A DNA stretch of 64,000 bases from Phoenicibacter congonensis (GCF_900169485.1 NZ_LT821227.1:434001-498000), one strand, 5' to 3'. Numbered from the stretch's first letter, positions 1 to 9,025 are shown. Numbers and translations: made by a program. Notes: generated by a model not told the origin, from the letters alone.

Positions 1-780
1 GGAAATTTTGATTTTGAGACAGCACTCAAATCAGGAGACATTGCTTTTATTTGTGAGTGCAAAAAGGCGTCCCCCTCAAAGGGTTTAATTGCATCTGATT
101 TTCCCTATTTGCAAATTGCAAAGGAATATGAGCGAGCTGGCGCTAACGCAATTTCAGTTTTGACTGAGCCGAAATGGTTTTTAGGAAGCGATGATTATCT
201 TGCAGAAGTCGCTTCTGCTGTGAACATTCCGTGCCTTCGTAAAGACTTCACAGTTGATGACTACATGATTTATGAGGCAAAGCTTTTGGGGGCTTCTGCT
301 GTTCTTTTGATATGTTCAATTTTGAGCAAACAGCAAATTGCCGACTACATTGAACTGTGCGATGCGCTTGGCATGTCTGCTTTGGTGGAAGCACATGACG
401 ACGAAGAAGTTCGCGTCGCGTTGGAAGCGGGTGCAAGAATTATTGGGGTCAACAACCGCAATTTAAAAGACTTCACTGTTGACACAGAGAACAGCAAGCG
501 TCTTCGAGAACTTGTTCCGACTGATGTGTTGTTTGTCGCAGAAAGTGGCATAAAAACCGCAGAAGATGTTGCTGCGATGAGAAATGTGGGAGCCGATGCA
601 GTCCTTGTTGGCGAAACACTAATGACTGCCGAGGATAAATCCGCTAAGCTTTTAGAACTTCGTGGAAAAGAAATTCCGTGTTTTAGTAATTCAAATTTGA
701 ATGCAGTGTCTCCAAGTTACTACGATGACTCTTCCACTCAAAACTTGACTTCTATGGATGAAAGTGAGGTGGGGTTCTAG
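1..780 (+). CDS. trpC: Indole-3-glycerol phosphate synthase, 5' end cut by window
   Basis: Closes the indole ring of tryptophan from CdRP, in the cytoplasm. The reading frame is open from base 1, so the start lies outside the window; 259 residues are visible. TIM-barrel signatures are present: ECKKASPSKG (residues 19-28, substrate-binding lysine), LTEPKWFLGS, LRKDFTVDDY with the catalytic lysine, VEAHDDEE, GVNNRNLKDF, AESGI and VGETLM. About 37 residues beyond the normal end (rich in Ser, Asn and Asp) form an unusual hydrophilic tail. The TAG stop overlaps the GTG start of trpF by one base, so the two are translationally coupled. Function is certain; the role of the tail is unknown. Confidence 0.96.
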   Translation, partial: GNFDFETALKSGDIAFICECKKASPSKGLIASDFPYLQIAKEYERAGANAISVLTEPKWFLGSDDYLAEVASAVNIPCLRKDFTVDDYMIYEAKLLGASAVLLICSILSKQQIADYIELCDALGMSALVEAHDDEEVRVALEAGARIIGVNNRNLKDFTVDTENSKRLRELVPTDVLFVAESGIKTAEDVAAMRNVGADAVLVGETLMTAEDKSAKLLELRGKEIPCFSNSNLNAVSPSYYDDSSTQNLTSMDESEVGF

Positions 781-1538
781 TGACGAAGATTAAATTCTGC
801 GGGATGATGTGTGAAGCAGACATTAAAGCCGCAAATGAAATCAAACCAGACTTTGTCGGTTTTGTTTTTGCGCCAAAGAGTAAACGGTGCGTTTCCCAGT
901 CTTCAGCGGAAAAATTAAAGTGTTTGCTTAACCCATCGATTAAGGCGGTTGGAGTTTTTGTTGATGCTCCTGTGGCTGATGTTGCGCAACTTGTGAGAAA
1001 TAACGTGATTGATGTAATTCAGCTACATGGTTCAGAAAATGAATGTTTTGTAGAAGAGTTAAAAAATGAACTCGATGGTTTGAGCTCGGGCAGTCTATTA
1101 AATCAAAGCAGGAATAATCATTTAGGTCAGGTTCCCATAATTAAGGCATGCCGGGCTAACTCTGCGCAAGATATAAAAGAAACAATTGAATTTCCTTGTG
1201 ACTATCTTTTATTTGATAACGGGCCAGGTGGCACTGGAAAAAAGTTTGATTGGGTGCGTCTAAAAGAAACTATGCGACCCTCTAATTTCGAAGACCCCCT
1301 TGAAAGCAAAACATCTAGATGCAAATTGCAAAAACTTGCGAATAATGGGTGTGACTTTAGGAATCCATTTAGACCCTATTTCCTTGCAGGCGGGCTTGAT
1401 GCACAAAATGTTGCGAAGGCAATTTCTGAGCTTCATCCCTATGCGGTAGATGTGAGCTCAGGCATTGAAACTGAAGGGACTAAAGATATTCAAAAAATGA
1501 AGGCTTTTGCAGCCGCGGTGAGAAAGGACGAGAAATAA
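780..1538 (+). CDS. trpF: Phosphoribosylanthranilate isomerase with two insertions
   Basis: Converts phosphoribosylanthranilate to CdRP, the step before TrpC. GTG start overlaps the trpC stop. The general base Cys7 (KFCGM) and general acid Asp146 ([14 protein letters not shown]) are both present, as is the GGL phosphate-binding loop near residue 204. The protein has 252 residues against about 200 for the family. The excess is two hydrophilic inserts, at about residues 96-117 and 165-197, rich in Ser, Asn and Lys. They fall between barrel elements, so the enzyme is probably active. The stop TAA overlaps the ATG of trpB by one base. Confidence 0.95.
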   Translation: MTKIKFCGMMCEADIKAANEIKPDFVGFVFAPKSKRCVSQSSAEKLKCLLNPSIKAVGVFVDAPVADVAQLVRNNVIDVIQLHGSENECFVEELKNELDGLSSGSLLNQSRNNHLGQVPIIKACRANSAQDIKETIEFPCDYLLFDNGPGGTGKKFDWVRLKETMRPSNFEDPLESKTSRCKLQKLANNGCDFRNPFRPYFLAGGLDAQNVAKAISELHPYAVDVSSGIETEGTKDIQKMKAFAAAVRKDEK

Positions 1539-2728
1539 TGACTAACGAAAACGGGCGTTTTGGTATTCATGGCGGACAATACATACCCGAAACTTTGATG
1601 AATGCTGTCATTGAACTTGAGGAAGCCTACAACTTCTACAAGAATGACCCAGATTTTAATCGAGAGCTTCAGGAGCTTTTGGAGGAATATGGAGGGCGTC
1701 CATCGAGGCTTTATTACGCGAAGAAAATGACTGAGGACTTGGGTGGCGCAAAAATCTATTTGAAGCGAGAGGATCTCAATCACACGGGTGCACACAAGAT
1801 TAACAATGTTTTGGGGCAGGCACTTTTAGCGAAAAAAATGGGTAAAACTCGCCTGATTGCCGAGACCGGTGCAGGACAACATGGCGTTGCTACTGCAACT
1901 GCTGCTGCCCTAATGGGCATGGAATGCGTCGTGTTTATGGGTGAAGAGGACATCGTCCGTCAAAAATTGAATGTCTACAAGATGCGCTTGCTTGGGGCCG
2001 ACGTTGTGTCAGTTAAGTCAGGCACTGCAACTTTAAAAGACGCAGTGTCTGAAGCAATGCGCGAATGGACAAACCGAATTAGTGACACTCATTATTGCCT
2101 CGGTTCAGTCATGGGACCTCACCCTTTTCCAACAATTGTTCGCGATTTTCAAGCGGTTATCTCAAAAGAAGTAAAGGAACAAATGCTCGAAAAAGAAGGG
2201 CGCCTGCCTGATGCAGTGATTGCCTGTGTTGGAGGCGGCTCGAATGCGATTGGCAGTTTTTATAACTTCATTGAAGATGAGGAAGTGGCGCTGATTGGTT
2301 GCGAGGCGGCTGGTCGCGGCATTGACACTTTTGAGACTGCAGCTACGATCTCCACTGGCAGCCTTGGGATTTTTCATGGCATGAAGTCCTATTTCTGTCA
2401 GGATAAATATGGTCAAATTGCTCCTGTTTATTCAATTTCTGCTGGACTTGATTATCCTGGCGTTGGTCCTGAGCATGCTTGGCTAAACGACATCGGACGT
2501 GCGCAATATGTTGCTGTTACTAATGATGAGGCAGTGAATGCATTTGAATATCTCTCAAAAATGGAGGGAATTATTCCAGCGATTGAGTCGGCGCATGCTG
2601 TCGCACACGCGATGAAAATTGCTCCTGACATGGATAAAGACAAAATTGTTGTTATTACAATTTCGGGACGAGGAGACAAAGACTGTGCGTCTATCGCACG
2701 CTACAAAGGGGAGGATATCGATGAATAG
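1538..2728 (+). CDS. trpB: Tryptophan synthase beta chain
   Basis: Joins indole and serine to make tryptophan in the TrpA2B2 complex. It has 396 residues, the usual length. The PLP lysine is Lys87 (HTGAHKINN), the catalytic glutamate is Glu109 (ETGAGQHG), and the phosphate-binding [10 protein letters not shown] loop is present. It is the canonical TrpB1 type rather than the TrpB2 paralogue. It overlaps trpF by one base and trpA by eight, so the four genes are one polycistronic unit. Start codon ATG. Confidence 0.98.
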   Translation: MTNENGRFGIHGGQYIPETLMNAVIELEEAYNFYKNDPDFNRELQELLEEYGGRPSRLYYAKKMTEDLGGAKIYLKREDLNHTGAHKINNVLGQALLAKKMGKTRLIAETGAGQHGVATATAAALMGMECVVFMGEEDIVRQKLNVYKMRLLGADVVSVKSGTATLKDAVSEAMREWTNRISDTHYCLGSVMGPHPFPTIVRDFQAVISKEVKEQMLEKEGRLPDAVIACVGGGSNAIGSFYNFIEDEEVALIGCEAAGRGIDTFETAATISTGSLGIFHGMKSYFCQDKYGQIAPVYSISAGLDYPGVGPEHAWLNDIGRAQYVAVTNDEAVNAFEYLSKMEGIIPAIESAHAVAHAMKIAPDMDKDKIVVITISGRGDKDCASIARYKGEDIDE

Positions 2729-3488
2729 AATCAAGACTGCATTCGAGAACGGTAAGGCTTTCATTCCTTTTATTACTTGCGGTGACCCTGATTTGCAAAC
2801 TACCGCTGCGGCCGTTCGTGAGATGGCGACTAACGGTGCCGATTTAATTGAACTTGGAATTCCTTTTTCTGACCCAACTGCAGAAGGTCCAGTAATCCAA
2901 GGCGCCAACTTTCGTGCGTTGAGGGGAGGCGTCACTACTGACAAAGTTTTTGATCTCGTTCGTGACTTGCGAAAAGATGTTTCTGTGCCGTTTGTTTTTA
3001 TGACATATGCAAACGTAGTTTTTTCCTATGGAGCTGAAAAATTCATTTCAACTTGTTCAGAGATTGGGGTTGATGGCATTATTTTGCCCGATGTCCCTTT
3101 TGAGGAAAAGGAAGAGTTTGCTGGCATTTGCAAAGCCAATGATGTCGCATTAATCTCGATGGTAGCTCCAACGTCAGAAGACAGAATCGCAATGATAGCG
3201 AAAGAGGCTGAAGGTTTTCTCTATGTCGTTTCAAGTTTGGGTGTCACTGGAATGCGCTCCGAAATAAAGACCGATTTGCCATCAATCATTAAGGTAGTTC
3301 GTGCGAATTCACAAATTCCATGTGCAATCGGTTTTGGAATTTCGACTCCTCAACATGCTCATGACATGGCAAAAATTTCTGATGGGGCAATTGTTGGTTC
3401 GGCAATTATCAAGATTCTTGCCGAACATGGCAAAGAAGCACCTGCAAGAATTGGGGACTATGTGAGAGGCATGAAAGAAGCACTTTAG
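2721..3488 (+). CDS. trpA: Tryptophan synthase alpha chain
   Basis: Cleaves indole-3-glycerol phosphate to indole and G3P; indole is channelled to TrpB. ATG at 2721 is chosen because an AAAGGGGAGG ribosome site precedes it and it gives 255 residues, the family length; the longer upstream frame runs through trpB. Catalytic Glu44 lies in [10 protein letters not shown]. The position of the second acid (Asp60 in E. coli) is Glu55 here (PTAEGP), a conservative change I believe occurs in anaerobic Firmicutes homologues. [12 protein letters not shown] and GFGIS phosphate-binding motifs are present. Last gene of the trp operon; no convincing terminator was found in the 200 bases that follow. Confidence 0.97.
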   Translation: MNRIKTAFENGKAFIPFITCGDPDLQTTAAAVREMATNGADLIELGIPFSDPTAEGPVIQGANFRALRGGVTTDKVFDLVRDLRKDVSVPFVFMTYANVVFSYGAEKFISTCSEIGVDGIILPDVPFEEKEEFAGICKANDVALISMVAPTSEDRIAMIAKEAEGFLYVVSSLGVTGMRSEIKTDLPSIIKVVRANSQIPCAIGFGISTPQHAHDMAKISDGAIVGSAIIKILAEHGKEAPARIGDYVRGMKEAL

Positions 3489-3707
3489 TTTTCAGCATCG
3501 TTTTTGTGTGTCACATTATTCAGAAGTCATATCAGACAGACGGAATCTCCTTTGTGGGACTATAAAAGTTGTTGGGACGTGGTCTCATTGCGATGGGTTT
3601 TAGAGCTGCGTGAAGTTTCTCTTCGTTAGGGTTCTTTGTTGGCATGTTGAACTTGTTGTTTAAAATATTCTTGTCTGATGGTTTCTCAGTTTGAAGGAGC
3701 AGAATTT

Positions 3708-4205
3708 ATGCATAAGCAGGATGTTTACGATTTCTTGAACGACAATAATGTTGATTATGAAGCAATTGAGCATGGTGCTGTTTGGACCATGGACGAGCTA
3801 TGCGATGTCGAACTTCCGCACAAAGAAGCAGATGCTAAGAATCTCTTCATTCGCGATGACAAGAAAAACAACTACTATCTAATCTCTGTTCGCGGAAACA
3901 AACATCTTGACATCAAGGCTTTCCGCAAGCTTCACGAGACACGTCCGCTGAAATTCTGTCAGGAAGAAGAACTAAAAGACAAACTCGACATTTATGCCGG
4001 GGCGGTGTCACCTTTTGGAATCATGAATAACGTTGATAAAGACGTCACATTCTTTATTGATGAAGATTTTTTCGCAGATGAAGGTCTAATTGGATGTCAT
4101 CCAAACGACAACACCGCCACCGTTTTCTTGAAAGCTGAAGATCTCGTCAAGTTGCTCCAAGCGCATGGTAACAACGTTGTAAAAACGCAAATCCCAGAAA
4201 AATAA
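3708..4205 (+). CDS. proX: YbaK/ProX-type prolyl-tRNA editing deacylase
   Basis: Free-standing editing domain of the YbaK/EbsC superfamily. Family members of this length hydrolyse mischarged Ala-tRNA(Pro) in trans. The 165 residues carry the KEADAKNLFIRD segment with the lysine typical of the active site, KLHETRPLKFCQEEEL, and a GCHPNDNTAT motif near the C-terminus. ATG at 3708 is preferred over an upstream ATG because AAGGAG lies at the right distance. It appears monocistronic, between the trp operon and a purine permease. The family is certain; the exact misacylated tRNA is inferred. Confidence 0.9.
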   Translation: MHKQDVYDFLNDNNVDYEAIEHGAVWTMDELCDVELPHKEADAKNLFIRDDKKNNYYLISVRGNKHLDIKAFRKLHETRPLKFCQEEELKDKLDIYAGAVSPFGIMNNVDKDVTFFIDEDFFADEGLIGCHPNDNTATVFLKAEDLVKLLQAHGNNVVKTQIPEK

Positions 4206-4375
4206 TCGTTTTCTCAAGTTTTTAATTTGGGTTTGAGTCTGATAGCTTTTCTTCTAACTGAGTTAGTGGATTCTAACTTCTTTAGTTTGATTGGTTGAGC
4301 GTCTTGCGTGTTTCAAGCTGGCAAAATTCTTCTTTCATCTGCATTAAATCTCGTATTCAAGTATTTCATCAAACA

Positions 4376-4381
4376 TATAAT
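4376..4381 (+). promoter_or_regulatory. Possible -10 box of the purine permease gene
   Basis: A perfect TATAAT, 39 bases before the GTG start of the permease. The -35 region (TATTCA at 4354-4359, spacing 16) is poor. No purine riboswitch consensus was found in 4206-4413, although such permeases often have one. Confidence 0.4.
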
Positions 4382-4419
4382 GAACAAGTCCTATAAATTT
4401 CTTTAGAAAGGGTTTGGAA

Positions 4420-5784
4420 GTGGAAAGGGTAGCAAAGTTTTTTGAGCTACAAAAACACGGCACAAATGTAAAGACAGAAGTCCTTGCAGGTTGTGTCACA
4501 TTTTTGTCGATGGCCTACATTTTAGCCGTCAACCCATCAATTTTGAGTAGCAGTGGAATGGATGCCGCAGGCGTGTTCACCGCCACCGCTGTTTCGGCTG
4601 CTTTTGCAACTTTAATTATGGCTTTTTATGCCAATTATCCTGTTGCTCTAGCATCTGGAATGGGCCTAAACGCCTACTTCGTTTATTCAGTTTGCGTTCC
4701 GATGGCGCAGGCTGGAATTCAAGATCCTTGGCAAATTGCTCTTACAGCTGTTCTTTGCGAAGGCATCATTTTCATTATGCTCACGCTGTGCAAATTCCGC
4801 GAGGCGCTCATTAACGACGTTCCAGCCAACCTGAAATATGGCATTTCGGCGGGCATTGGTCTGTTCATTGCAATTGTCGGCTTGAAGGGAGCTGGCATTG
4901 TTGTTCCTGACGAAAGCACTATTGTTGCGCTTGGCAACTTCGCTTCGCCTGAGGTTGTTCTTGCTCTTGTCGGTTTGATTGTTTGTGCTCTTATGTATCA
5001 CTACAAAGTTCCAGGCTATATTCTATGGGCAATCCTTGTCACTTGGGGGCTTGGAATGGTCGCTCAAACTGCTGGTTGGTATGTAGTTGATCCAGAGGCT
5101 GGCGTTTATTCATTATTCCCTGATTTTTCGAAGGGAATCTCTATTGCTGCACCGGCGTTCTGTGCTTTTAATTTTGATTATGTAGCTGGGCACATTATTG
5201 AATTTATCGTCATTGTGTTTGCATTCTTGTTTGTTGACTTGTTCGACACAGCTGGAACTCTGATTGCAGTCGCTGGCAAGGCAGACCTTCTTGACGAAGA
5301 CGGCAATCTTCCAAAAGCTAAGCAGGCTTTAATGGCTGATGCTATTGGCACAGTAGCAGGTGCATGTCTTGGCACTTCAACAGTTACTTCCTATGTTGAA
5401 TCTTCTGCAGGCGTTGCAGCAGGCGGACGCACAGGTCTCACAGCATTCACAACCGCAATTTTGTTCATCGTTGCTCTTGTTCTCAGCCCGATTTTCCTGG
5501 CAATTCCATCGTTTGCAACGACTCCTGCTCTAGTTTTTGTTGGTCTTCTCATGGTGAGCAACGTCAGAAACATGGATTTCTCGGAAGACATCGCTGGAGC
5601 CATGGGTGGCTATCTCGCTCTCATCATGATGCCTTTCACCTACTCAATTGCAAATGGCATTATGTTTGGAATGCTCGCATTCGTTATTATTCGCATTTTC
5701 CAAGGAAAAGCGAACAAGGTGCATTGGGTGCTCTGGGTGGCATCAATCATTTTTGTTCTTCGCATAATTTCGCTCATAGCTTAA
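4420..5784 (+). CDS. NCS2-family purine permease (AzgA-like)
   Basis: Integral membrane carrier importing hypoxanthine, guanine or adenine, probably with protons (COG2252/AzgA group of the NCS2 superfamily). About 454 residues with 12-14 hydrophobic segments. Family hallmarks: an N-terminal LQKHGTNVKTEVLAGCVTF stretch, ASGMGLNAYF near residue 80, and the DLFDTAGTL motif near residue 270. GTG at 4420 is chosen because GAAAGG lies eight bases upstream; an in-frame TTG at 4414 would sit too close to it. hpt, the matching salvage enzyme, is the next gene, so purine uptake and phosphoribosylation are neighbours. Confidence 0.92.
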   Translation: MERVAKFFELQKHGTNVKTEVLAGCVTFLSMAYILAVNPSILSSSGMDAAGVFTATAVSAAFATLIMAFYANYPVALASGMGLNAYFVYSVCVPMAQAGIQDPWQIALTAVLCEGIIFIMLTLCKFREALINDVPANLKYGISAGIGLFIAIVGLKGAGIVVPDESTIVALGNFASPEVVLALVGLIVCALMYHYKVPGYILWAILVTWGLGMVAQTAGWYVVDPEAGVYSLFPDFSKGISIAAPAFCAFNFDYVAGHIIEFIVIVFAFLFVDLFDTAGTLIAVAGKADLLDEDGNLPKAKQALMADAIGTVAGACLGTSTVTSYVESSAGVAAGGRTGLTAFTTAILFIVALVLSPIFLAIPSFATTPALVFVGLLMVSNVRNMDFSEDIAGAMGGYLALIMMPFTYSIANGIMFGMLAFVIIRIFQGKANKVHWVLWVASIIFVLRIISLIA

Positions 5785-5810
5785 TTACAACGTGTAAATT
5801 TGTTTACTTA

Positions 5811-5837
5811 AAGGCGGGCGGAATGCTCGCCTTTTTG
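5811..5837 (+). terminator. Rho-independent terminator after purine permease
   Basis: Stem AAGGCGGGC (5811-5819) pairs with GCTCGCCTT (5825-5833) through one G-T wobble, five-base loop GGAAT, followed by a T run. It lies 27 bases after the permease stop. Confidence 0.85.
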
Positions 5838-5841
5838 TTAT

Positions 5842-6105
5842 TGCTCCGCAGAGTGTGCGCAGGAGGGACGCTCCAGAATCCTTGAAATGAGAGTTCGCTG
5901 CGCGTCGAAATCGACTCCGAAAACACACTCTAGGATTCCGCGTAATAACAATGCAGTGAAATGCCATTTCGCGGAATCCGTGCGTTCGGATAAAACACGC
6001 CCAGGCGCGTTTTACAGGTTTTCGTCAACGCTTTCGCCGCGCAAAACTCACGCAATTTTTCCTCACGTATTTTTTTACATCCCACTGCGCTCACTCTGCG
6101 GAGCA
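5842..6105. repeat. 264-bp palindrome-rich element with terminal inverted repeats (MITE-like)
   Basis: The ends are 21-base inverted repeats (5842-5862 and 6085-6105) with one mismatch; the left begins TGCTCCGCAGAGTG. Inside are nested palindromes: GGATTCCGCG at 5933-5942 against CGCGGAATCC at 5970-5979, a further GAATCC near 5876, GTCGA-AA-TCGAC at 5904-5915, and an AAAACACGCC/GGCGCGTTTT hairpin at about 5994-6015. No convincing coding frame exists in it; the two open frames are by-products of the palindromes. A non-autonomous miniature transposon or a structured intergenic repeat both fit. No clear target duplication was seen and no second copy lies in the window. Confidence 0.55.
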
Positions 6106-6307
6106 GCCTAATTAAATCGGTTGTTGCTTCCGCCGTTGAAAAGACTAACATTTCTTTGTTCTATGCTCGAGCGAAATCAATTGAAGGAAAAAAATATCTC
6201 CTTTCACAAAAGGGGTTGGTAGGCTGTCCCCTGTGTTTTGGAATAAAATTTGAGTATTGTTTTTGTGAGTTGCGCGGATTTTGGAAATTGGCGATGGAGG
6301 GAAGATT

Positions 6308-6865
6308 ATGTACAGCATGAGGGATGACCTGACGGAAGTTGTTTACACTGAAAAAAAGATTGCGGCTCGCGTCGAAGAGCTCGGTTTTCAAATCACCGAC
6401 GACTTTAAAGACAAAGTCAAAGACGGCATTGTAGCAATCACTGTCCTTCGTGGTGCGATTACTTTTTCTACTGACCTTTGCCGCTGCATCGACCTTCCAA
6501 TGGAAGCCGACTTCATGCAGCTTTCTAGCTATGGTGATGGTCATAAATCGTCAGGCTCCGTGAAAATCAAAAAGGATGTTTCGTCTTCAATCACTGGAAA
6601 GCATGTGCTAGTCATCGAAGACATTTATGACACTGGAAATTCAATGCAGTTCCTAACCAATTTCCTGCAAAGCAAGAATCCAAAGTCGATTTCAACTGCT
6701 GTTCTTCTTCGCAAAGATGTCGAAAACCAAATCCCATTTGATATTGACTACCTCGCTTTTCATTGTCCAAATGAATTTATTGTTGGCTACGGACTTGACT
6801 ATGCTCAAAAATATCGCAATCTCCCATACATTGGAATTTTGAAACCTGAGATTTATTTGTCTTAA
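6308..6865 (+). CDS. hpt: Hypoxanthine phosphoribosyltransferase
   Basis: Salvages hypoxanthine and guanine to IMP/GMP with PRPP. 185 residues, normal length. The PRPP-binding loop is VLVIEDIYDTGNS (about residues 100-112), preceded by TVLRGAITF (pyrophosphate loop). ATG at 6308 follows a GGAGG site seven bases upstream. It is separated from the NCS2 purine permease by the palindromic element, so co-transcription is unlikely despite the shared pathway. Confidence 0.95.
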   Translation: MYSMRDDLTEVVYTEKKIAARVEELGFQITDDFKDKVKDGIVAITVLRGAITFSTDLCRCIDLPMEADFMQLSSYGDGHKSSGSVKIKKDVSSSITGKHVLVIEDIYDTGNSMQFLTNFLQSKNPKSISTAVLLRKDVENQIPFDIDYLAFHCPNEFIVGYGLDYAQKYRNLPYIGILKPEIYLS

Positions 6866-6897
6866 GTATTCTTGGCCAGGGACAAGAGATCTTTTGG

Positions 6898-6930
6898 CAC
6901 TTGAGGTCATCTGCCCAAGTGATGTTTTTT
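6898..6930 (+). terminator. Possible terminator after hpt
   Basis: CACTTG (6898-6903) pairs with CAAGTG (6916-6921), followed after three bases by TTTTTT. The stem is short with a 12-base loop. Confidence 0.45.
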
Positions 6931-6939
6931 CTGGCAGGT

Positions 6940-7040
6940 CGCAATGTGGCTCTTGATTTGAGGGTTTTAACAGGCACAAACAGCACGCCTTGCCCTTCCT
7001 CAGCGCAATGTGACTCTTGATTTGAGGGTTCTAACGGGCA
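6940..7040. repeat. Pair of 37-bp CRISPR-like direct repeats, 64-bp period
   Basis: Copy 1 (6940-6976) and copy 2 (7004-7040) match at 34 of 37 positions; both contain CTCTTGATTTGAGGGTT. The unrelated sequence between them is about 27-33 bases, so the period of 64 resembles CRISPR repeat-spacer geometry. A fainter resemblance begins near 7063. No cas gene lies in the window. A degenerate CRISPR remnant or a simple tandem duplication both fit. The rest of the 6866-7188 gap contains no gene that I can support. Confidence 0.45.
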
Positions 7041-7188
7041 TTTTCTTTCTGTGCAAAATGGATTGTGAGTTCAAAGATTTGTTTGATGCTGCATAAATGT
7101 ATTTGTTTAGCGCCACCATGGTTTTCTGAAATTCGAACATAAAAAATTATTGATAGGCTCTGCTTTGTTGGCTTACTTTTTAACCACT

Positions 7189-7866
7189 TCAATCTAGTTC
7201 TTGCCAGGGCTTTAATTTAAAGTGGTTTTTGTGGTAATCTAACATACCCTCATTCTTCATTTTTCCAAGTTCTAGCGAGAGACCGCTTCTTTCGACTCCA
7301 AGATAGTCTGCCAGCTGTTGCCGCGAAAAAGGGATGTCAAACTCGCACTTGTTCTTTCGCTTCATTTCGTCTGATAGATAGGCCATGAGTTTTGCGCGCG
7401 TTGTTCGCTGACCAATGTGCGTGAGTTTTTCGTTTAGTTGCAGGCTCTTTTCTGCAATTTCCGCCAGCAGATTCCTGATTATTCGATTGTGGTGTGCGCA
7501 ACCTGAAGGGCATGTTGTTAGAATTTTTTTAACGCTCAAAAACATCACTGTTGCTGGATTTTCAGCAATAACGCTAACGTTTAACACCGATCCAGGCGCG
7601 CACGCAAACGCTGCGGCAAAAGTCTGGCCAGGGTTTACCTTGTGCAAAATGTTTCTGTTTCCCCAAATGTCTTCCTGGATTACTAAAGTTGAACCCATTA
7701 GCACAAGACCAATTGAGTCGGTGGAGTCTCCCGCTCTGAGCATAAAGTCTCCTTTTTCATATTTTTTGATGCTTGTTCCCAGGCATGGCAGCACGACTGT
7801 CAATTCATTTTCCGAAATTCCTGAAAAGAGGGAAGACGATTTGATGACCGCATAATAGTTTTTCAA
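7189..7866 (-). CDS. Crp/Fnr-family transcriptional regulator
   Basis: Cyclic-nucleotide-binding-type sensor domain (about residues 10-125) followed by a Crp-type winged helix; the FSRQQLADYLGVERSGLSLELGKM segment near the C-terminus is the recognition helix region. It lacks an Fnr-type four-cysteine cluster; only scattered Cys occur (TCPSGCAHH). The frame also allows TTG at 7893, but TTG at 7866 has an AAGGA site eight bases upstream and leaves two palindromes free in the intergenic region. Divergent from the ferredoxin protein gene at 7949, which it probably controls. Homologues of this pair often accompany nitrosative-stress or anaerobic redox genes; the signal sensed is not evident. Confidence 0.9.
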   Translation of the reverse strand: MKNYYAVIKSSSLFSGISENELTVVLPCLGTSIKKYEKGDFMLRAGDSTDSIGLVLMGSTLVIQEDIWGNRNILHKVNPGQTFAAAFACAPGSVLNVSVIAENPATVMFLSVKKILTTCPSGCAHHNRIIRNLLAEIAEKSLQLNEKLTHIGQRTTRAKLMAYLSDEMKRKNKCEFDIPFSRQQLADYLGVERSGLSLELGKMKNEGMLDYHKNHFKLKPWQELD

Positions 7867-7882
7867 AATCTTGGTCCTTTGT

Positions 7883-7916
7883 TGAATATTCAACCGACAA
7901 GTTGATTTTATATCAA
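7883..7916. promoter_or_regulatory. Two Fnr-like palindromes between regulator and ferredoxin genes
   Basis: TTGAATATTCAA (7883-7894, perfect) and TTGAT-N5-ATCAA (7902-7916) lie in the divergent intergenic region. The second has the half-sites of the FNR box (TTGAT-N4-ATCAA) with one extra central base. They are natural candidates for operators of the adjacent Crp/Fnr regulator. Confidence 0.5.
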
Positions 7917-7948
7917 TAAAATGAGTTCAAAACTTCGGAGGTGTTTTC

Positions 7949-8662
7949 ATGAAGAGACGAATTATTGAAATTGACGAGGAAAAATGCAACGGTTGCGGCG
8001 CATGTGCGGAGGTTTGCCATGAGGGTGCAATTGCGATGATTGACGGGAAAGCGAAGCTGATTCGCGACGATTATTGTGACGGACTCGGAGATTGTTTGCC
8101 TGCGTGTCCAACTGGCGCAATCACTTTTGTAGAGCGCGAAGCGGCACCGTATGACGAAAAAGCCGTGATTGCGAACATGGAGGCAAAAATGCAGAAAGAA
8201 GGGATGACTTTGCCGTGTGGTTGTCCGGGGAGTCAGTCGCGAAAAATTAAGCACGCTTCTAGTGTGCCCGAGCCGGCCCGTCATGCTGAGGCCGCGAGCC
8301 AGCTGTCGCAATGGCCAATCCAAATCAAGCTGGTGCCAGTTAATGCGCCATATTTCGATGATGCAAAGTTGCTCATTGCTGCTGACTGTACAGCCTATGC
8401 ACATGCATCTTTCCACGAGCGTTTCATCAAAGGTCACATTACGCTAGTCGGATGTCCAAAGCTCGATGCGGTTGACTATTCTGAAAAGCTAACTGAAATC
8501 ATCGGTAATAACGACATCAAAAGCGTGACGATTGTTCGCATGGAAGTCCCATGTTGCGCTGGGCTTGAGATTGCAACAAAAAAAGCTTTGCAAAGAAGCG
8601 GTAAATTTATTCCCTGGCACGTGGTCACCGTTACCGTGGATGGCAAGCTAATCGAGTCCTAA
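7949..8662 (+). CDS. Ferredoxin-domain protein with cysteine-rich C-terminal half
   Basis: 237 residues. The N-terminal third has two [4Fe-4S] motifs: CNGCGACAEVC (about residues 12-22) and a modified CDGLGDCLPAC (about 47-57) with CP. The remaining two-thirds has further conserved-looking cysteines (LPCGCPGS, LIAADCTAY, LVGCPKLD, VPCCAGL), suggesting an extra cluster or thiol site. It matches a widespread anaerobe family annotated only as 4Fe-4S-binding protein, often found beside a Crp/Fnr regulator as here. GGAGGTG precedes the ATG. Probably a redox-responsive electron carrier; partner unknown. Confidence 0.85.
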   Translation: MKRRIIEIDEEKCNGCGACAEVCHEGAIAMIDGKAKLIRDDYCDGLGDCLPACPTGAITFVEREAAPYDEKAVIANMEAKMQKEGMTLPCGCPGSQSRKIKHASSVPEPARHAEAASQLSQWPIQIKLVPVNAPYFDDAKLLIAADCTAYAHASFHERFIKGHITLVGCPKLDAVDYSEKLTEIIGNNDIKSVTIVRMEVPCCAGLEIATKKALQRSGKFIPWHVVTVTVDGKLIES

Positions 8663-9025
8663 TTCAAATCATTCAAGAGAGGCTCATTTATCCAACGTTG
8701 TGAATGCTCATTTTTAATTAGAGCATTTATTGCAACGATGGTCTTTAAACGTTGCTACTTTGGCAGTTGAGTTCAATCCATTCATTGTTTTGCCGAGTTT
8801 ATTACTAATTAAAGGTGGAGTCCTGTTTTTGCATGAGTTTGTCTATTTGTGCTTAAAGGGTTTCTCAATTTTCACATCATCAAACATTCGTCTATCAATG
8901 ATGCATAATTTATGTGAATTAAGGGGGCCCGATGCAAGTGTGGCAACGTTTATGTGGGAACAACAAGCTCGTGAACAATCGCTCTTGAACGTGTTTGCGC
9001 TTGAGAAAAGCTAGGAGATTGACTC
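8663..9025. other. 363-bp non-coding gap with a weak hairpin
   Basis: Contains AATGCTC (8703-8709) facing GAGCATT (8721-8727), itself inside CGTTG/CAACG arms (8696-8700 and 8733-8737), possibly a terminator for the preceding gene although no T run follows. A 94-codon frame at 8730-9014 has no ribosome site and no recognisable motif, so it is not called. Confidence 0.4.

Noticed and set aside
3597-3607. GTTTTAGAGCT, identical to the start of a well-known type II-A CRISPR repeat
   Set aside because: It occurs once, is not followed by the rest of that repeat, has no periodic copies and no cas gene nearby; treated as chance.
4206-4413. Possible purine riboswitch before the NCS2 permease
   Set aside because: No purine riboswitch core or paired P1 stem could be found; only a small CTAAC/GTTAG hairpin is present.
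5887-6151. Open frames on both strands inside the palindromic element
   Set aside because: They mirror each other because the DNA is palindromic, have no ribosome sites and no recognisable protein motif.
8730-9014. 94-codon frame upstream of the flavodoxin gene
   Set aside because: No ribosome site, irregular composition and no motif.
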